Positions 52,958-61,802 of a stretch of 64,000 bases of DNA are shown piece by piece. The DNA comes from Thermomicrobium roseum DSM 5159. Lineage in GTDB: Bacteria > Chloroflexota > Chloroflexia > Thermomicrobiales > Thermomicrobiaceae. The notes beneath the pieces are model-generated. The model was given only the letters and a program-made list of their open reading frames with translations, was not told where the DNA came from and made no database searches. The first letter of the stretch is position 1; the number at the start of each line of letters is the position of its first letter. The stretch covers positions 558,001 through 622,000 of the forward strand of contig NC_011959.1 in assembly GCF_000021685.1 (NCBI RefSeq), read 5' to 3'. A program made the position numbers and the translations under genes.

Positions 52958-53793
52958 GAGTGGCCGGTGCTCCCGACTTTCAGGGCGTCCGGAAGGGTAC
53001 GGTTGAAGCTGCCGGAACGATAGCCCTCGAGATCGAGTGTAATGAACTCGTACCCAGCAGCCCGTAACCGTGTCACGATCTCATCGCGCAGCTCGAGCGC
53101 GCGCGGGAAGTCTTCTGGTTGGAGTTCGAGACGAGCGATCTGGTCATGATGCCGTACTCGGAAAGCACGGAACCCCAGCTCCCGAAGAGCTCGCTCGGCT
53201 GCGGCCACCTGACGCAGCTTCTCGACGGTGATCGGGGTGCCGTAGGGGAAGCGGGACGAAAGGCAGGCGTATGCTGGCTTGTCCCAGGTGCGGAGGCCGA
53301 AGTGACGGCTGAGTTCGCGGATCTCGCGCTTGGTCAGCCCTACTTCGGCAAGCGGGTGGTACACGCCGAGTTGACGGGCTGCCCGCAAGCCGGGGCGATA
53401 GTCTGCGAGGTCGTCCGCATTCGTCCCATCGATGACGGCGGCAAAACCTGCTGCGTCGGCGAGCGCTCGGAGCTTGCTGTACAGTTCCTGCTTGCAGAAG
53501 AAGCATCGCTGATGGGAGTTCGACGCGTACCGTGGATCAGTCAATTCTTCGGTTCGAATCAGCATGTGATGGACACCGAGTTCGCGGGCGAGTTGACGCG
53601 CTTCCTCGATCTCTTCCTCGGGATAGGTTTCCGACAGCCCGGTTGCCGCGATGACGCGGTCACCCAGCGCTTCCCGGGCTGCGTAAAGAAGAAACGTGGA
53701 ATCGACGCCAGCGCTGAAGGCGACCACGACGGAACCGAGGCGCCGGAGACGCTCCAACAATCGCTCGTACTTGTCATGCAGTTCTTCGAGCAT
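52954..53793 (-). CDS. larE: ATP-dependent sacrificial sulfur transferase LarE
   Basis: 279 aa. The PP-loop is FSAGVDSTF (residues 26-34). YACLSSRFPYGTPIT places Cys177 at the position of the sulfur-donating Cys of Lactobacillus LarE, and CFFC (97-100) is present. LarE supplies sulfur to the nickel-pincer cofactor of lactate racemase. larA, larB and larC are not in the window, so the target enzyme is unknown. Some homologues have other or undefined roles. Confidence 0.92.
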   Translation of the reverse strand: MLEELHDKYERLLERLRRLGSVVVAFSAGVDSTFLLYAAREALGDRVIAATGLSETYPEEEIEEARQLARELGVHHMLIRTEELTDPRYASNSHQRCFFCKQELYSKLRALADAAGFAAVIDGTNADDLADYRPGLRAARQLGVYHPLAEVGLTKREIRELSRHFGLRTWDKPAYACLSSRFPYGTPITVEKLRQVAAAERALRELGFRAFRVRHHDQIARLELQPEDFPRALELRDEIVTRLRAAGYEFITLDLEGYRSGSFNRTLPDALKVGSTGHS

Positions 53794-53858
53794 CGCACGC
53801 TCCGATCAGCCGTTTCGCTGTCCGGTCGGCAAGGGTAACACACTGGTGCGAGGTGGCG

Positions 53859-54878
53859 ATGGACCAGTCGGTGAACGAGTCCGAGGTGCTCGGCGGACGA
53901 TCGGTCTGGCGACGTGTGCTCACCGGTCTCGCTTTCGGTATCGCCGTACTTGCCGGTGTCCTGGTCGTGGCCGATGTCCGGGCCGTCTTGCCGATCCTCG
54001 CGCGTTTCCCATGGCCGCTCGTTCCGCTCGTTCTGACCTTGACGACGGGAAATTACCTGCTGCGTTTCCTCAAATGGGAACTCTTTCTGCGATGGGTCGG
54101 CGTCCGTCACCTACCCCGAACGACGAGCCTGAGTATTTTCTTGGCCGGTTTTGCCATGTCTATCACACCGGGAAAGGTCGGAGAGTGGATCAAGGCACTG
54201 CTGGTCGCAAAGCTCGCCCGGGTACCGATGGCGCCGATCGTACCGGTGGTGGCGATCGAGCGATTGACGGACGGAATCGCGATGCTCGTTTTGGGTCTGG
54301 CGAGTGCCGTGCTCGGGACCGGCTGGGGTTGGCAACCCCTGGTCCTGTTGGGGGTTCTCGTCCTCGTCGGTCTGTGGCTGGTGCAGCAGGAGCGGGTGGT
54401 TATCCCGTTGTTGCGCCTGGCCGAGCGCGTTCCGTTCGCTCGGAAACGGACCGATGCGATCATGACCGTTTATGAGGCAGCTCGGGAACTCCTCGCCTGG
54501 CGGCGACTTCTGCTCGTCAGCGGGATGAGCATCGTCTCCTGGTCGCTCGAGTGTGCAGCGCTCTTCTTCATCCTGGTCGGTTTCGGTTTGTCCCCCGATG
54601 GGCAGCTCGCGGCGGTGGCGACGTTTGCCCTTTCGGCGGCTTCGATCGCTGGAGCTCTCTCGCTCTTGCCCGGTGGCTTAGGAGCCGCCGAGGCCAGCAT
54701 TGCTGGACTCTTGATCGTGCTGCGACCGGGCATCGGGGCAGCGGTCGCAGCAGCCGCGACCGTCGCGATCCGTCTCGGGACACTTTGGTTCGGCGTGTTG
54801 GTGGGTGTGATCGCCCTGATCTGGCTCGAGCGTACTGCACTGGCTGCGCCCGAACGTCGCTCGCTGGTGGCCGAGTGA
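53859..54878 (+). CDS. Flippase-like membrane protein (UPF0104 / LPG synthase TM domain)
   Basis: About 339 aa with 7-8 membrane helices. SITPGKVGEWIKALLVA and VVAIERLTDGIAMLVLG are the conserved family segments, with LLPGGLGAAEASIAGLL later. Homologues are annotated as flippase-like or as the membrane part of lysylphosphatidylglycerol synthase, without the catalytic domain. It may move a lipid-linked sugar for the nearby GT2 enzyme. The ATG at 53859 is preferred (GAGG five bases upstream); a GTG six bases earlier is possible. Confidence 0.87.
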   Translation: MDQSVNESEVLGGRSVWRRVLTGLAFGIAVLAGVLVVADVRAVLPILARFPWPLVPLVLTLTTGNYLLRFLKWELFLRWVGVRHLPRTTSLSIFLAGFAMSITPGKVGEWIKALLVAKLARVPMAPIVPVVAIERLTDGIAMLVLGLASAVLGTGWGWQPLVLLGVLVLVGLWLVQQERVVIPLLRLAERVPFARKRTDAIMTVYEAARELLAWRRLLLVSGMSIVSWSLECAALFFILVGFGLSPDGQLAAVATFALSAASIAGALSLLPGGLGAAEASIAGLLIVLRPGIGAAVAAAATVAIRLGTLWFGVLVGVIALIWLERTALAAPERRSLVAE

Positions 54879-54947
54879 GCGGATACTCGCGCCGGGCTCG
54901 TCATTGCTGGGCGAGTAGGCACGACGAGCCCGGCGTGGGAAGGTGGG

Positions 54948-57320
54948 TCAATTCGGTTCGTCTTCCCCCAGAAGTTCCTTGAGGCGGTCTCCGATGCGGT
55001 ATTGACCAGGTGGTGGGGTGGAACGCTGAGCTTGTGGTCGTGGTGGGCGGCTCGGACCACGCTGTTCCGGTCGCCGGGGTGTTGGAGGACCAGGGCGTCG
55101 CTCAGGCTGAGCCGTTCCACTCGGCCGCTGAGGTGCTCGCGGCTGGTGGCTTCGCCCATCGGCTGGTGCTTGTGCTGTGGCGGCACGTTCTGCCGCTTCC
55201 TTCTCCAGGAGAGCTTTGCGGGAAAGGTTGATCTTGCCGTCCGGGCGGACACCGATGACCATGACGTTGATCTCTTGTCCGACCTTGAGGACATCCTCCA
55301 CTGAGCGGACCCGCTCGGGAGCGATCTCTGAAATGTGGAGGAAGCCGTCCTTGCCGGGAAGGATCTCGACGAAGGCGCCGGAGGGGATGATGGTGACCAC
55401 GCGGCCGTAGAAGATTTCGCCGACCTCCGGCACCCGGGTGAGCCGCTCGATTTCCCGAACAGCGCGTCGCGCAGCGTCCTCGTTGGCAGCACTGATGAAG
55501 ACAGTGCCATCCTCTTCGATCGAGATCTTGGTTCCGGTTTGCTCCTGGATGGCGCGGATGACTCGTCCGCCCGGCCCGATCACTTCGCCGATCTGTTCGG
55601 GCTTGATCTTGATCCGCAGGATGCGTGGTGCATACGGCGACATCTCCGGACGGGGGGCGTCGATCACCTCGGACATCTTGTCGAGGATGAAGAGACGACC
55701 GCGGCGCGCTTGCTCGAGCGCGTCGCGCATGATCTCGGGAGTGATTCCCATCACCTTGATATCCATTTGAATGGCGGTGATTCCGTCGCGCGTGCCTGCA
55801 ACCTTGAAGTCCATGTCGCCGAGGGCATCTTCGATTCCCTGGATGTCAGTGAGAATGGTGTAGCGGCCGGTCGTCTGATCGGTAACGAGTCCCATCGCGA
55901 CGCCGGCGACCGGCTTGCGGATAGGGACACCGGCATCCATCAAGGCGAGACTGGAGCCGCAGACGCTGGCCATCGAGGTCGAGCCGTTGGAGCTGAGAAC
56001 TTCCGAGACGAGTCGCATCGTGTAAGGAAATTCGTCTTCGCTCGGTAGGACAGCCAGAAGAGCGCGCTCGGCCAGAGCGCCGTGGCCGATGTCTCGCCTG
56101 CTCGGACCACGCAGCCGCCGGATTTCACCAGTGCTGAAGGGTGGAAAGTTGTAGTGGTGCATGTAGCGCTTGGTTTCCTCGATTCCCAGGGAATCGAGGA
56201 ATTGTTCCTCTTCTTTGGTTCCCAGCGTACAGACCGTGAGGACTTGCGTTTGGCCGCGCGTGAACAGTGCAGAGCCATGCGGTCGCGGAAGCAGACCGAC
56301 CTGGATCCAGATCTCGCGGATTTCGTCCGGCTTGCGACCATCGGGGCGTTCGCCCTGTTCGAGGATCGTGCGGCGCACCAGTTCCTTGACCAGGGAATCG
56401 AACAAGTCGCCCACTTCCTTTGCGGTCGGGAGACCAGACTGGGGAGTGCCAATGGCCAGTGGTTCGTTCGGAACGAAGTGAGCGATGACTTCCTCGCGCA
56501 GTGCAGCGGTCGCCTGGACACGCAGTGTCTTGTCTGGATTGAAGACAGCCTCACGCAGCCGATCACCGAGATAGTCGGCGATCTGCTGTTTGAGCTCGAC
56601 ATTTTCTTGCGGTGGCACGAATTCTCGTTTCGGTTTGCCAGCCACAGCCTGGAGTTCGAGCTGCACAGCAACGATCCGCTTGATCTCCTGATGCGCTCGG
56701 ACAACAGCTTCGATAAAGCGGTCTTCCGAGATCTCGTTCGCCTGCCCTTCGACCATCAGGATGGCATCGGCCGTGCCAGCGACAACGATGTCCATCCGGC
56801 TTTCGAGGAGCTGATGGCTCGTTGGGTTGATCACTAACTCACCATCGAGTTCGCCGATTCGGACGGCACCGACTGGCCCGTACCAAGGGATGTCGGACAA
56901 AGTGAGGGCAGCTGACGCACCGATGATGGAGAGGACATCTGGTTCGTTCTCTTGATCGGCAGAGAGAACCGTCGAAATGACTTGGACCTCGTTCCGATAG
57001 CCTTTGGGAAACAGGGGACGGATCGGGCGGTCGGTGAGCCGGGCGGCGAGAATCGCGGCCTCGGATGGCTTACCCTCGCGTCTGAAGAAGCCGCCGGGTA
57101 TTTTGCCAGCGGCGTACATTTTCTCTTCGTACTCGACCGTCAAGGGGAAGAAGTCGATTCCTTCGACCGGCTGTTTTGCGCCGACCACCGTCGTCAAGAC
57201 GACGGTTTCGCCGTAGCGCACGAGGACGGCACCATCAGCTTGCTCCGCTACCCGGCCAGTTTCGATCGTCAGGAGACGACCGGCAATCTCGATGGAGCGC
57301 TCATGGATGATCGGTGGCAT
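54948..57320 (-). CDS. pnp: Polyribonucleotide nucleotidyltransferase
   Basis: 790 aa. Two RNase PH cores (GRLLTIETGRVAEQADGAVL, GETVVLTTVVGAK; second core with FTRGQTQVLTVCTLG, YNFPPFSTGEIRR, GHGALAERAL and MDIKVMG) flank a helical domain. KH (IGPGGRVIRAIQEQTGTKI) and S1 (GRVVTIIPSGAFVEILPG, GFLHISEI) domains follow. The last 80 residues are Pro/Arg/Gln-rich and probably disordered, longer than usual. It degrades RNA phosphorolytically. It follows rpsO, the common bacterial order, with a strong hairpin between. A GTG nine bases upstream is an alternative start. Confidence 0.96.
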   Translation of the reverse strand: MPPIIHERSIEIAGRLLTIETGRVAEQADGAVLVRYGETVVLTTVVGAKQPVEGIDFFPLTVEYEEKMYAAGKIPGGFFRREGKPSEAAILAARLTDRPIRPLFPKGYRNEVQVISTVLSADQENEPDVLSIIGASAALTLSDIPWYGPVGAVRIGELDGELVINPTSHQLLESRMDIVVAGTADAILMVEGQANEISEDRFIEAVVRAHQEIKRIVAVQLELQAVAGKPKREFVPPQENVELKQQIADYLGDRLREAVFNPDKTLRVQATAALREEVIAHFVPNEPLAIGTPQSGLPTAKEVGDLFDSLVKELVRRTILEQGERPDGRKPDEIREIWIQVGLLPRPHGSALFTRGQTQVLTVCTLGTKEEEQFLDSLGIEETKRYMHHYNFPPFSTGEIRRLRGPSRRDIGHGALAERALLAVLPSEDEFPYTMRLVSEVLSSNGSTSMASVCGSSLALMDAGVPIRKPVAGVAMGLVTDQTTGRYTILTDIQGIEDALGDMDFKVAGTRDGITAIQMDIKVMGITPEIMRDALEQARRGRLFILDKMSEVIDAPRPEMSPYAPRILRIKIKPEQIGEVIGPGGRVIRAIQEQTGTKISIEEDGTVFISAANEDAARRAVREIERLTRVPEVGEIFYGRVVTIIPSGAFVEILPGKDGFLHISEIAPERVRSVEDVLKVGQEINVMVIGVRPDGKINLSRKALLEKEAAERAATAQAPADGRSHQPRAPQRPSGTAQPERRPGPPTPRRPEQRGPSRPPRPQAQRSTPPPGQYRIGDRLKELLGEDEPN

Positions 57321-57390
57321 GGCTCCCACTCTCCTCCGTTCGTGATCGTATCGTGACAACGCACAGTCGTGCTCTCGCTCGCTGCAATGA

Positions 57391-57421
57391 GATGGCCCAG
57401 GGGACAACACCCTGGGCCATC
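57391..57421. promoter_or_regulatory. rpsO-pnp intercistronic hairpin
   Basis: GATGGCCCAGG, 9-base loop, CCTGGGCCATC: an 11-bp perfect stem 71 bases upstream of the pnp start. There is no T run on the minus strand. In E. coli a stem in this place is an RNase III site in pnp autoregulation; a similar role here is inference. A leaky terminator is the alternative. Confidence 0.6.
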
Positions 57422-57511
57422 GCGAGAAGGCACGGATCGACGTCGCGCTGGGTACGCTGCGGTACCCGGCCGGTACCGACCGAGCCGGAATGGTTATGAT
57501 CGACGCCGCGA

Positions 57512-57781
57512 TTATCCGCGGAGCCCGAGTCGTTGGATGAGTGCCTGGTATCGTTGCGCATCGGTCCGCTTCAAGTACCGCAGCAGGCGTCGGCGTTGAC
57601 CGACCAGCTTCATCAGTCCACGCCGGGAATGATAGTCATGCTTGTGCTCGCGCAGGTGCTCGGTCAGGATGTTGATCCGTTCGGTCAGCAGCGCGACTTG
57701 CACTTCGGTCGAACCGGTGTCGTTCTCATGCTGACGGAACTGTTCGATGATCGCTGCCTTTTGCGCCTTGTACAACGCCAT
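57512..57781 (-). CDS. rpsO: 30S ribosomal protein S15
   Basis: 89 aa, exactly the S15 length. GSTEVQVALLTERINILTEH, HDYHSRRGLMKLVGQRRRLL and YLKRTDAQRYQALIQRLGLR are characteristic. It binds the central domain of 16S rRNA. A TATACT -10 box lies 57 bases upstream (57843-57838 on the minus strand). Located directly before pnp as in many bacteria. Confidence 0.98.
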   Translation of the reverse strand: MALYKAQKAAIIEQFRQHENDTGSTEVQVALLTERINILTEHLREHKHDYHSRRGLMKLVGQRRRLLRYLKRTDAQRYQALIQRLGLRG

Positions 57782-57837
57782 CGTTTTGTAAATCCCCCGA
57801 TCTTCAGGCGCTCAGCGCTTCCACGCACAACACCGAC

Positions 57838-57843
57838 AGTATA
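57838..57843 (-). promoter_or_regulatory. -10 box of the rpsO-pnp promoter
   Basis: TATACT on the minus strand preceded by TTTGC. The -35 is poor (TTCTCC at 16 bp), so the promoter call rests mainly on the -10 and position. Confidence 0.5.
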
Positions 57844-57870
57844 GCAAATGATACCCACGGAGAAGGGCAT

Positions 57871-57899
57871 GGGGTATTCGACCGCTCGCCGAATACCCC
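57871..57899 (-). terminator. Terminator-like hairpin after ilvC
   Basis: GGGGTATTCG, 9-base loop, CGAATACCCC: a 10-bp stem 26 bases after the ilvC stop. No T run on the minus strand; CCTTTCC-like T-rich sequence lies on the plus side. Confidence 0.6.
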
Positions 57900-57924
57900 T
57901 TCCTGTTTCCGGTGGGTTCGGTTG

Positions 57925-58932
57925 TCAGGACGGAATTTCGCGTCGCTTGAGCCAGGGCATCATCGCTCGGAGGCGGTCACCCACTTCCTCGATCGGGTGT
58001 TGCAGATGCTCCTGGCGCATTCGGTAGAAGTTAGGACGACCAGCCTCGTTCTCGGCGATCCATTGCTGAGCGAAACGTCCCGTCTGGATATCCTGCAGGA
58101 GCTTGTGCATCGTTTCGCGCACATGGTCGTCGATGACTTTGGGGCCGCTCACGTAGTCACCATACTCCGCGGTATCGCTGACCGAGTAGCGCATGAACTT
58201 GAGGCCGCCCTCGTAGATCAGATCGACGATCAGCTTGAGTTCGTTCAGGACCTCGAAGTAGGCCACCTCCGGCTGGTATCCTGCTTCGACCAGCGTCTCG
58301 AAGCCGGCTTGGATCAGGTGACTGACGCCACCACAGAGTACCGCTTGTTCGCCGAAGAGGTCAGTCTCCGTCTCTTCTTTGAACGTTGTCTCGATGACAC
58401 CTGCTTTGGTGCAGCCGAGCCCCTTCGCATACGCCAGCGCGATCTGCTTGGCCTGGCCACTGGCGTCCTGGTGGACGGCAACGAGTGCGGGTACGCCGAT
58501 CCCCTGGACATACAGATCGCGCAAGATGTGCCCTGGGCTCTTCGGTGCGACCATCGCGACATCGACGTCCGGCGGCGGCACGATGCGCCCATAGTGAATG
58601 TTAAAACCATGAGCGAACATGAGGAGTTTTCCTGGACGGAGCTCCGGCGCAACGCTCTCCTCGTAGACGCCCTTCTGGACGTGGTCAGGCATCAGCATGG
58701 AGATAATGTCGCCACGAGCGGCCGCTTCGCGTGGAGTGAGAACCTCGAAGCCGTCGGACTTTGCTCGCTCGCGGCTGCGGCTTCCCTCGTGCAGGCCGAC
58801 CACCACCTGGACGCCACTGTCACGTAAGTTCTGGGCATGGGCGTGACCCTGACTTCCATAACCCAAAACGGCGACAGTCTTGCCAGCGAGGTACGCGAGA
58901 TCGGCATCCGAGTCGTAATAGATTGTCGCCAT
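57925..58932 (-). CDS. ilvC: Ketol-acid reductoisomerase
   Basis: 335 aa, class [21 protein letters not shown] binds NADPH. The catalytic metal site is built from residues in [22 protein letters not shown] and [32 protein letters not shown] and the C-terminal Glu helix follow. It converts acetolactate to dihydroxyisovalerate. GGAGGG lies 11 bases before this ATG. It is the third gene of ilvB-ilvN-ilvC and ends at a hairpin. Confidence 0.97.
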
Positions 58933-58977
58933 CGGTCTCTTTACCCTCCAACTGCTCGATAACCGAGTCTCCATGTC

Positions 58978-59505
58978 TCATGCTACAACGGGCTGTGGAG
59001 TTGTCGCAACCACTCGCGCACCGCGGGCCATGGCGATGACGCCGGAGCGGGCGATCTCCTTGATCCCGTAAGACCGCACCATCGTAATCAAAGAATCGAT
59101 CTTATCCGGTGGTCCGGTGACCTCGACGATGAGCGAATCGGGAGTCGCGTCCACGATGCGCGCCTGATAGACGTCCGTGACCAAGCGCATGATGTCGCTA
59201 CGATTCCGGTCCGTCGCTGTGACCTTGATCAAGGCGAGTTCGCGTTGAATCAAGTTTTCGTCCGTCACATCGGTAATCTTGATCACTTCGAGGATCTTGT
59301 ACAGCTGTTTGACCAGTTGTTCGATCTTGCGATCGTCACCCTGCGCGACGAGCGTGATACGGGACAAGCCGGGCGTCTCCGAGTGGCCGACGGCGATCGA
59401 GTCGATATTGAATCCGCGCTGGCGGAACAGGCTGACGATCCGGTTCATGACACCCGGCTTGTCTTCGACCAAGACGACCAGCGTATGGCTCCGCACGCTC
59501 ACCAT
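58978..59505 (-). CDS. ilvN: Acetolactate synthase small subunit
   Basis: 175 aa. ACT domain start HTLVVLVEDKPGVMNRIVSL, FRQRGFNIDSIAVGHSE, then LALIKVTATDRNRSDIM and the C-terminal regulatory domain with DSLIVEVTGPPDKIDSLI. It binds valine and regulates IlvB. The start overlaps the ilvB stop by seven bases, with GAGGGGGA upstream inside ilvB. Also known as ilvH. Confidence 0.97.
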   Translation of the reverse strand: MVSVRSHTLVVLVEDKPGVMNRIVSLFRQRGFNIDSIAVGHSETPGLSRITLVAQGDDRKIEQLVKQLYKILEVIKITDVTDENLIQRELALIKVTATDRNRSDIMRLVTDVYQARIVDATPDSLIVEVTGPPDKIDSLITMVRSYGIKEIARSGVIAMARGARVVATTPQPVVA

Positions 59506-61235
59506 TCCCCCTCGATCCGGTAATCGTCGATCATGTCGCGGAACGATCCCCCCGATGGAATCATCGGGAACACGTTCTCTTCCTGGTTCACCACGAACTC
59601 GATGAGAGCTGGGCCGCGGAACGAGCGTGCCCAAGTGATCGCGTCGTCGACCTCAGCAGGTCGTGTCACGCGACGGGCCGCCATGCGGTAGGCCTGGCCC
59701 AGCAAAACGTAGTCCGGGCTGGAGATGGGCGTCTCGGAGTAATTGCGGTTGTGGAACAACTGTTGCCATTGCCGTACCATACCGAGATACCCGTTGTTGA
59801 TAATGGCCACTTTGACGTTGAGTTGCTCGTCCACGAGCGTGGCGAACTCGTTGAGCGTCATCTGGACGCCGCCGTCGCCGACAACCGCCCACACTTCGGC
59901 ATCCGGTCGCCCGATCGCTGCGCCCATCGCTGACGGCACACCGAAGCCCATAGCACCCAATCCGCCCGAGCTGATCCACTGTTTGGGAATGTCGCAGCGG
60001 TAGAGCTGGGCCGTCCACATCTGATGCTGACCGACGTCGGTCGTCACGATCGCCTTTCCCTCGGTTAGGGCATGGAGCCGGGCGATCACGTATTGCGGCT
60101 GCAGAGCTCCGTCGGGTCCCGAGGGCTCGGTGCGGATCGGTCGGTACCAACTGCGGATCGCGCTGAGCCAGTCGTCGTGCTCGAGCGGTTCGAGTTCCTC
60201 GAGCAACAACCGCAGGGCCTCGCGGGCATCGCCCACCACCGGCACTTCGGTCTTGAGGACTTTGCCGATTTCCGCAGGGTCGATATCGATATGGATGATC
60301 TTCGCGTGTGGCGCGAATTCGCTCGGTCGACCCGTCACGCGGTCATCGAAACGCATGCCGATGCCGATGATGAGGTCCGCTTCGTGGATCGCTCGATTGG
60401 CGTGCGCGAGTCCGTGCATGCCGACCATGCCGAGACAGAGCGGGTGAGAGGCGGGAAAACCGCTGATCCCGAGGAGTGTCAAGCCGACGGGAATCTGTGT
60501 CCGTTCGGCGAACCGAACGAGTTCTTCGGTGGCACCGCTGATGATGATGCCGTGACCGGCAAGGATGAGCGGGCGCTCGGCTTGCCGGATGAGTTCCGCT
60601 GCCCGCCGGATTTGTCGGCGATGCGGCACGATGGTCGGTCGGTAACCAGGCAGATGCAATTCCTGTCTGGGGGCCAAATACCCCTTGGCCAGCTGCACGT
60701 CCTTGGGAATATCGATCAGAACCGGCCCTGGCCGACCGCTGCGCGCGAGGTAAAAGGCTTTCTGAATGGCTGGCCCGATCTCTTCGACACTCCGGATGAC
60801 CATGTTGTACTTGGTGATGGGCAGGGTGATCCCCGTGATGTCCGTCTCTTGAAATGCGTCCATCCCGATCACGCTTTGTGGCACTTGTCCCGTGATCGCC
60901 ACGATGGGAATGGAATCCATCATCGCGTTAGCGATCCCAGTGACGAGGTTGGTGGCGCCGGGGCCAGAGGTTGCCATACAAACGCCGACTTTGCCGGTTG
61001 CCCGAGCGTAGCCATCAGCGGCAAACGCTGCCGACTGTTCATGACGGACGAGCACATGATGGATCGGATAACTCGGCAATGCATCGTAGACGGGGAGGAT
61101 CGCCCCACCGGGATAACCGAAGATCACTTCCACCCCTTCGCGAACCAGCGCCTGCATCACCAAGTGCGCACCGAGTTGCGGTTCGCGTTGTGGCTCTTCC
61201 TCGACCGTTCGTCGTTCCTTCGTCTCGATCGCCAT
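59499..61235 (-). CDS. ilvB: Acetolactate synthase large subunit
   Basis: 578 aa. The ThDP-enzyme motifs are VEVIFGYPGGAILPVYDAL, RHEQSAAFAADGYARATGKV, MATSGPGATNLVTGIANAMM with the conserved Glu in RHEQ, and the GDGG...N cofactor motif in VVGDGGVQMTLNEFA to IINNGYLGMVRQW. It condenses pyruvate to acetolactate, first step of branched-chain amino acid synthesis. GGGAGGG lies about 6 bases before the ATG. Expression is probably controlled by the leader peptide and hairpins upstream. Confidence 0.97.
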   Translation of the reverse strand: MAIETKERRTVEEEPQREPQLGAHLVMQALVREGVEVIFGYPGGAILPVYDALPSYPIHHVLVRHEQSAAFAADGYARATGKVGVCMATSGPGATNLVTGIANAMMDSIPIVAITGQVPQSVIGMDAFQETDITGITLPITKYNMVIRSVEEIGPAIQKAFYLARSGRPGPVLIDIPKDVQLAKGYLAPRQELHLPGYRPTIVPHRRQIRRAAELIRQAERPLILAGHGIIISGATEELVRFAERTQIPVGLTLLGISGFPASHPLCLGMVGMHGLAHANRAIHEADLIIGIGMRFDDRVTGRPSEFAPHAKIIHIDIDPAEIGKVLKTEVPVVGDAREALRLLLEELEPLEHDDWLSAIRSWYRPIRTEPSGPDGALQPQYVIARLHALTEGKAIVTTDVGQHQMWTAQLYRCDIPKQWISSGGLGAMGFGVPSAMGAAIGRPDAEVWAVVGDGGVQMTLNEFATLVDEQLNVKVAIINNGYLGMVRQWQQLFHNRNYSETPISSPDYVLLGQAYRMAARRVTRPAEVDDAITWARSFRGPALIEFVVNQEENVFPMIPSGGSFRDMIDDYRIEGEW

Positions 61236-61270
61236 CAGTTCGCCCTCCCTTCTCGACAGTCGTCGATACA

Positions 61271-61301
61271 TCGCGAGCCTCCCGCTGGGGGAGGCTCGCG
61301 A
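61271..61301 (-). terminator. Attenuator terminator hairpin of ilvBNC
   Basis: On the minus strand TCGCGAGCCTCCC, loop CCAGC, GGGAGGCTCGCGA: a perfect 13-bp stem between the leader peptide and ilvB. No T run follows (TGTATCG), so it may act with a factor or as a pause. Its 5' arm can instead pair with the end of the leader peptide gene. Confidence 0.7.
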
Positions 61302-61339
61302 GACGCTTCGTTCCTTGTTGGTTATTGGATCGCGCTCGC

Positions 61340-61498
61340 TCAGCCTCCCACCAGCAGCAGGCTCGTAAGTACGAGTACTACGAGTACGACGGAGAGAATG
61401 GTGCTGAGCGAACGCCGCACAATGAGAGGTTCCCAGCAGGACACGCCAAGCTGGCCCCGTGTCATCAGCTTCATCCGATTGCGATCCGGTGCATCCAC
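61340..61498 (-). CDS. ilvB leader peptide
   Basis: 52 codons from a GTG with AGGAGG eight bases upstream; an internal ATG also fits. The C-terminal part reads LSTILSVVLVVLVLTSLLLV then GG and stop: 16 of 20 residues are Val, Leu or Ile. This is the codon bias expected of a branched-chain amino acid attenuator, like IlvL/IvbL peptides. The stop codon lies in the segment that can pair with the terminator. A strong promoter lies 35 bases upstream of the GTG. Confidence 0.82.
   Translation of the reverse strand: MDAPDRNRMKLMTRGQLGVSCWEPLIVRRSLSTILSVVLVVLVLTSLLLVGG
61342..61356 (-). promoter_or_regulatory. Antiterminator segment
   Basis: The minus strand reads GGGAGGCT at 61349-61342, the last codons and stop of the leader peptide. 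GGGAGGCT is complementary to AGCCTCCC in the 5' arm of the terminator, and the pairing extends over GCGAG after a one-base bulge. A ribosome stalled on the Val/Leu codons just before would control this choice. Confidence 0.6.
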
Positions 61499-61532
61499 CT
61501 GCTGGCCCTCCTGAGGCTTCGCACTCGGTCTC

Positions 61533-61561
61533 AGACTAGCAGACGATCGCTCTCGTGTCAA
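61533..61561 (-). promoter_or_regulatory. Promoter of the ilvBNC operon
   Basis: On the minus strand TTGACA (61561-61556), 17-bp spacer ending in TGC, TAGTCT (61538-61533), an extended -10. Start expected near 61526. Confidence 0.78.
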
Positions 61562-61802
61562 GGGTTGCTCGCGGTGTGATCGAGTATGTCAGCGGCAGAG
61601 CGCCTGCCCGCTCCCGCGATCAGGGTGCGAGTTCCTCCGTCGCCGCGACCCATGTCGCGTGCCTCACTGAAAACGGGTCCGTGCGCGACAAGAACGTCGG
61701 CTCACCGATCGCGCTATCGGCAGAACGAAGAAAGGAAGTCTATCGGACGGTGAGCACTCTGGCGCGCGGGTTCTTCGCGATTGACATCGGTTGCGTGAGG
61801 AA
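61562..61802. other. Intergenic region, no supported gene
   Basis: About 240 bases between the ilv promoter and the next gene on the same strand. No RNA or protein feature recognised. Confidence 0.4.

Noticed and set aside
61340..61561. Longer reading of the ilv leader peptide (73 codons)
   Set aside because: Its first codons lie over the promoter and ribosome site; the GTG at 61498 with AGGAGG is better placed.
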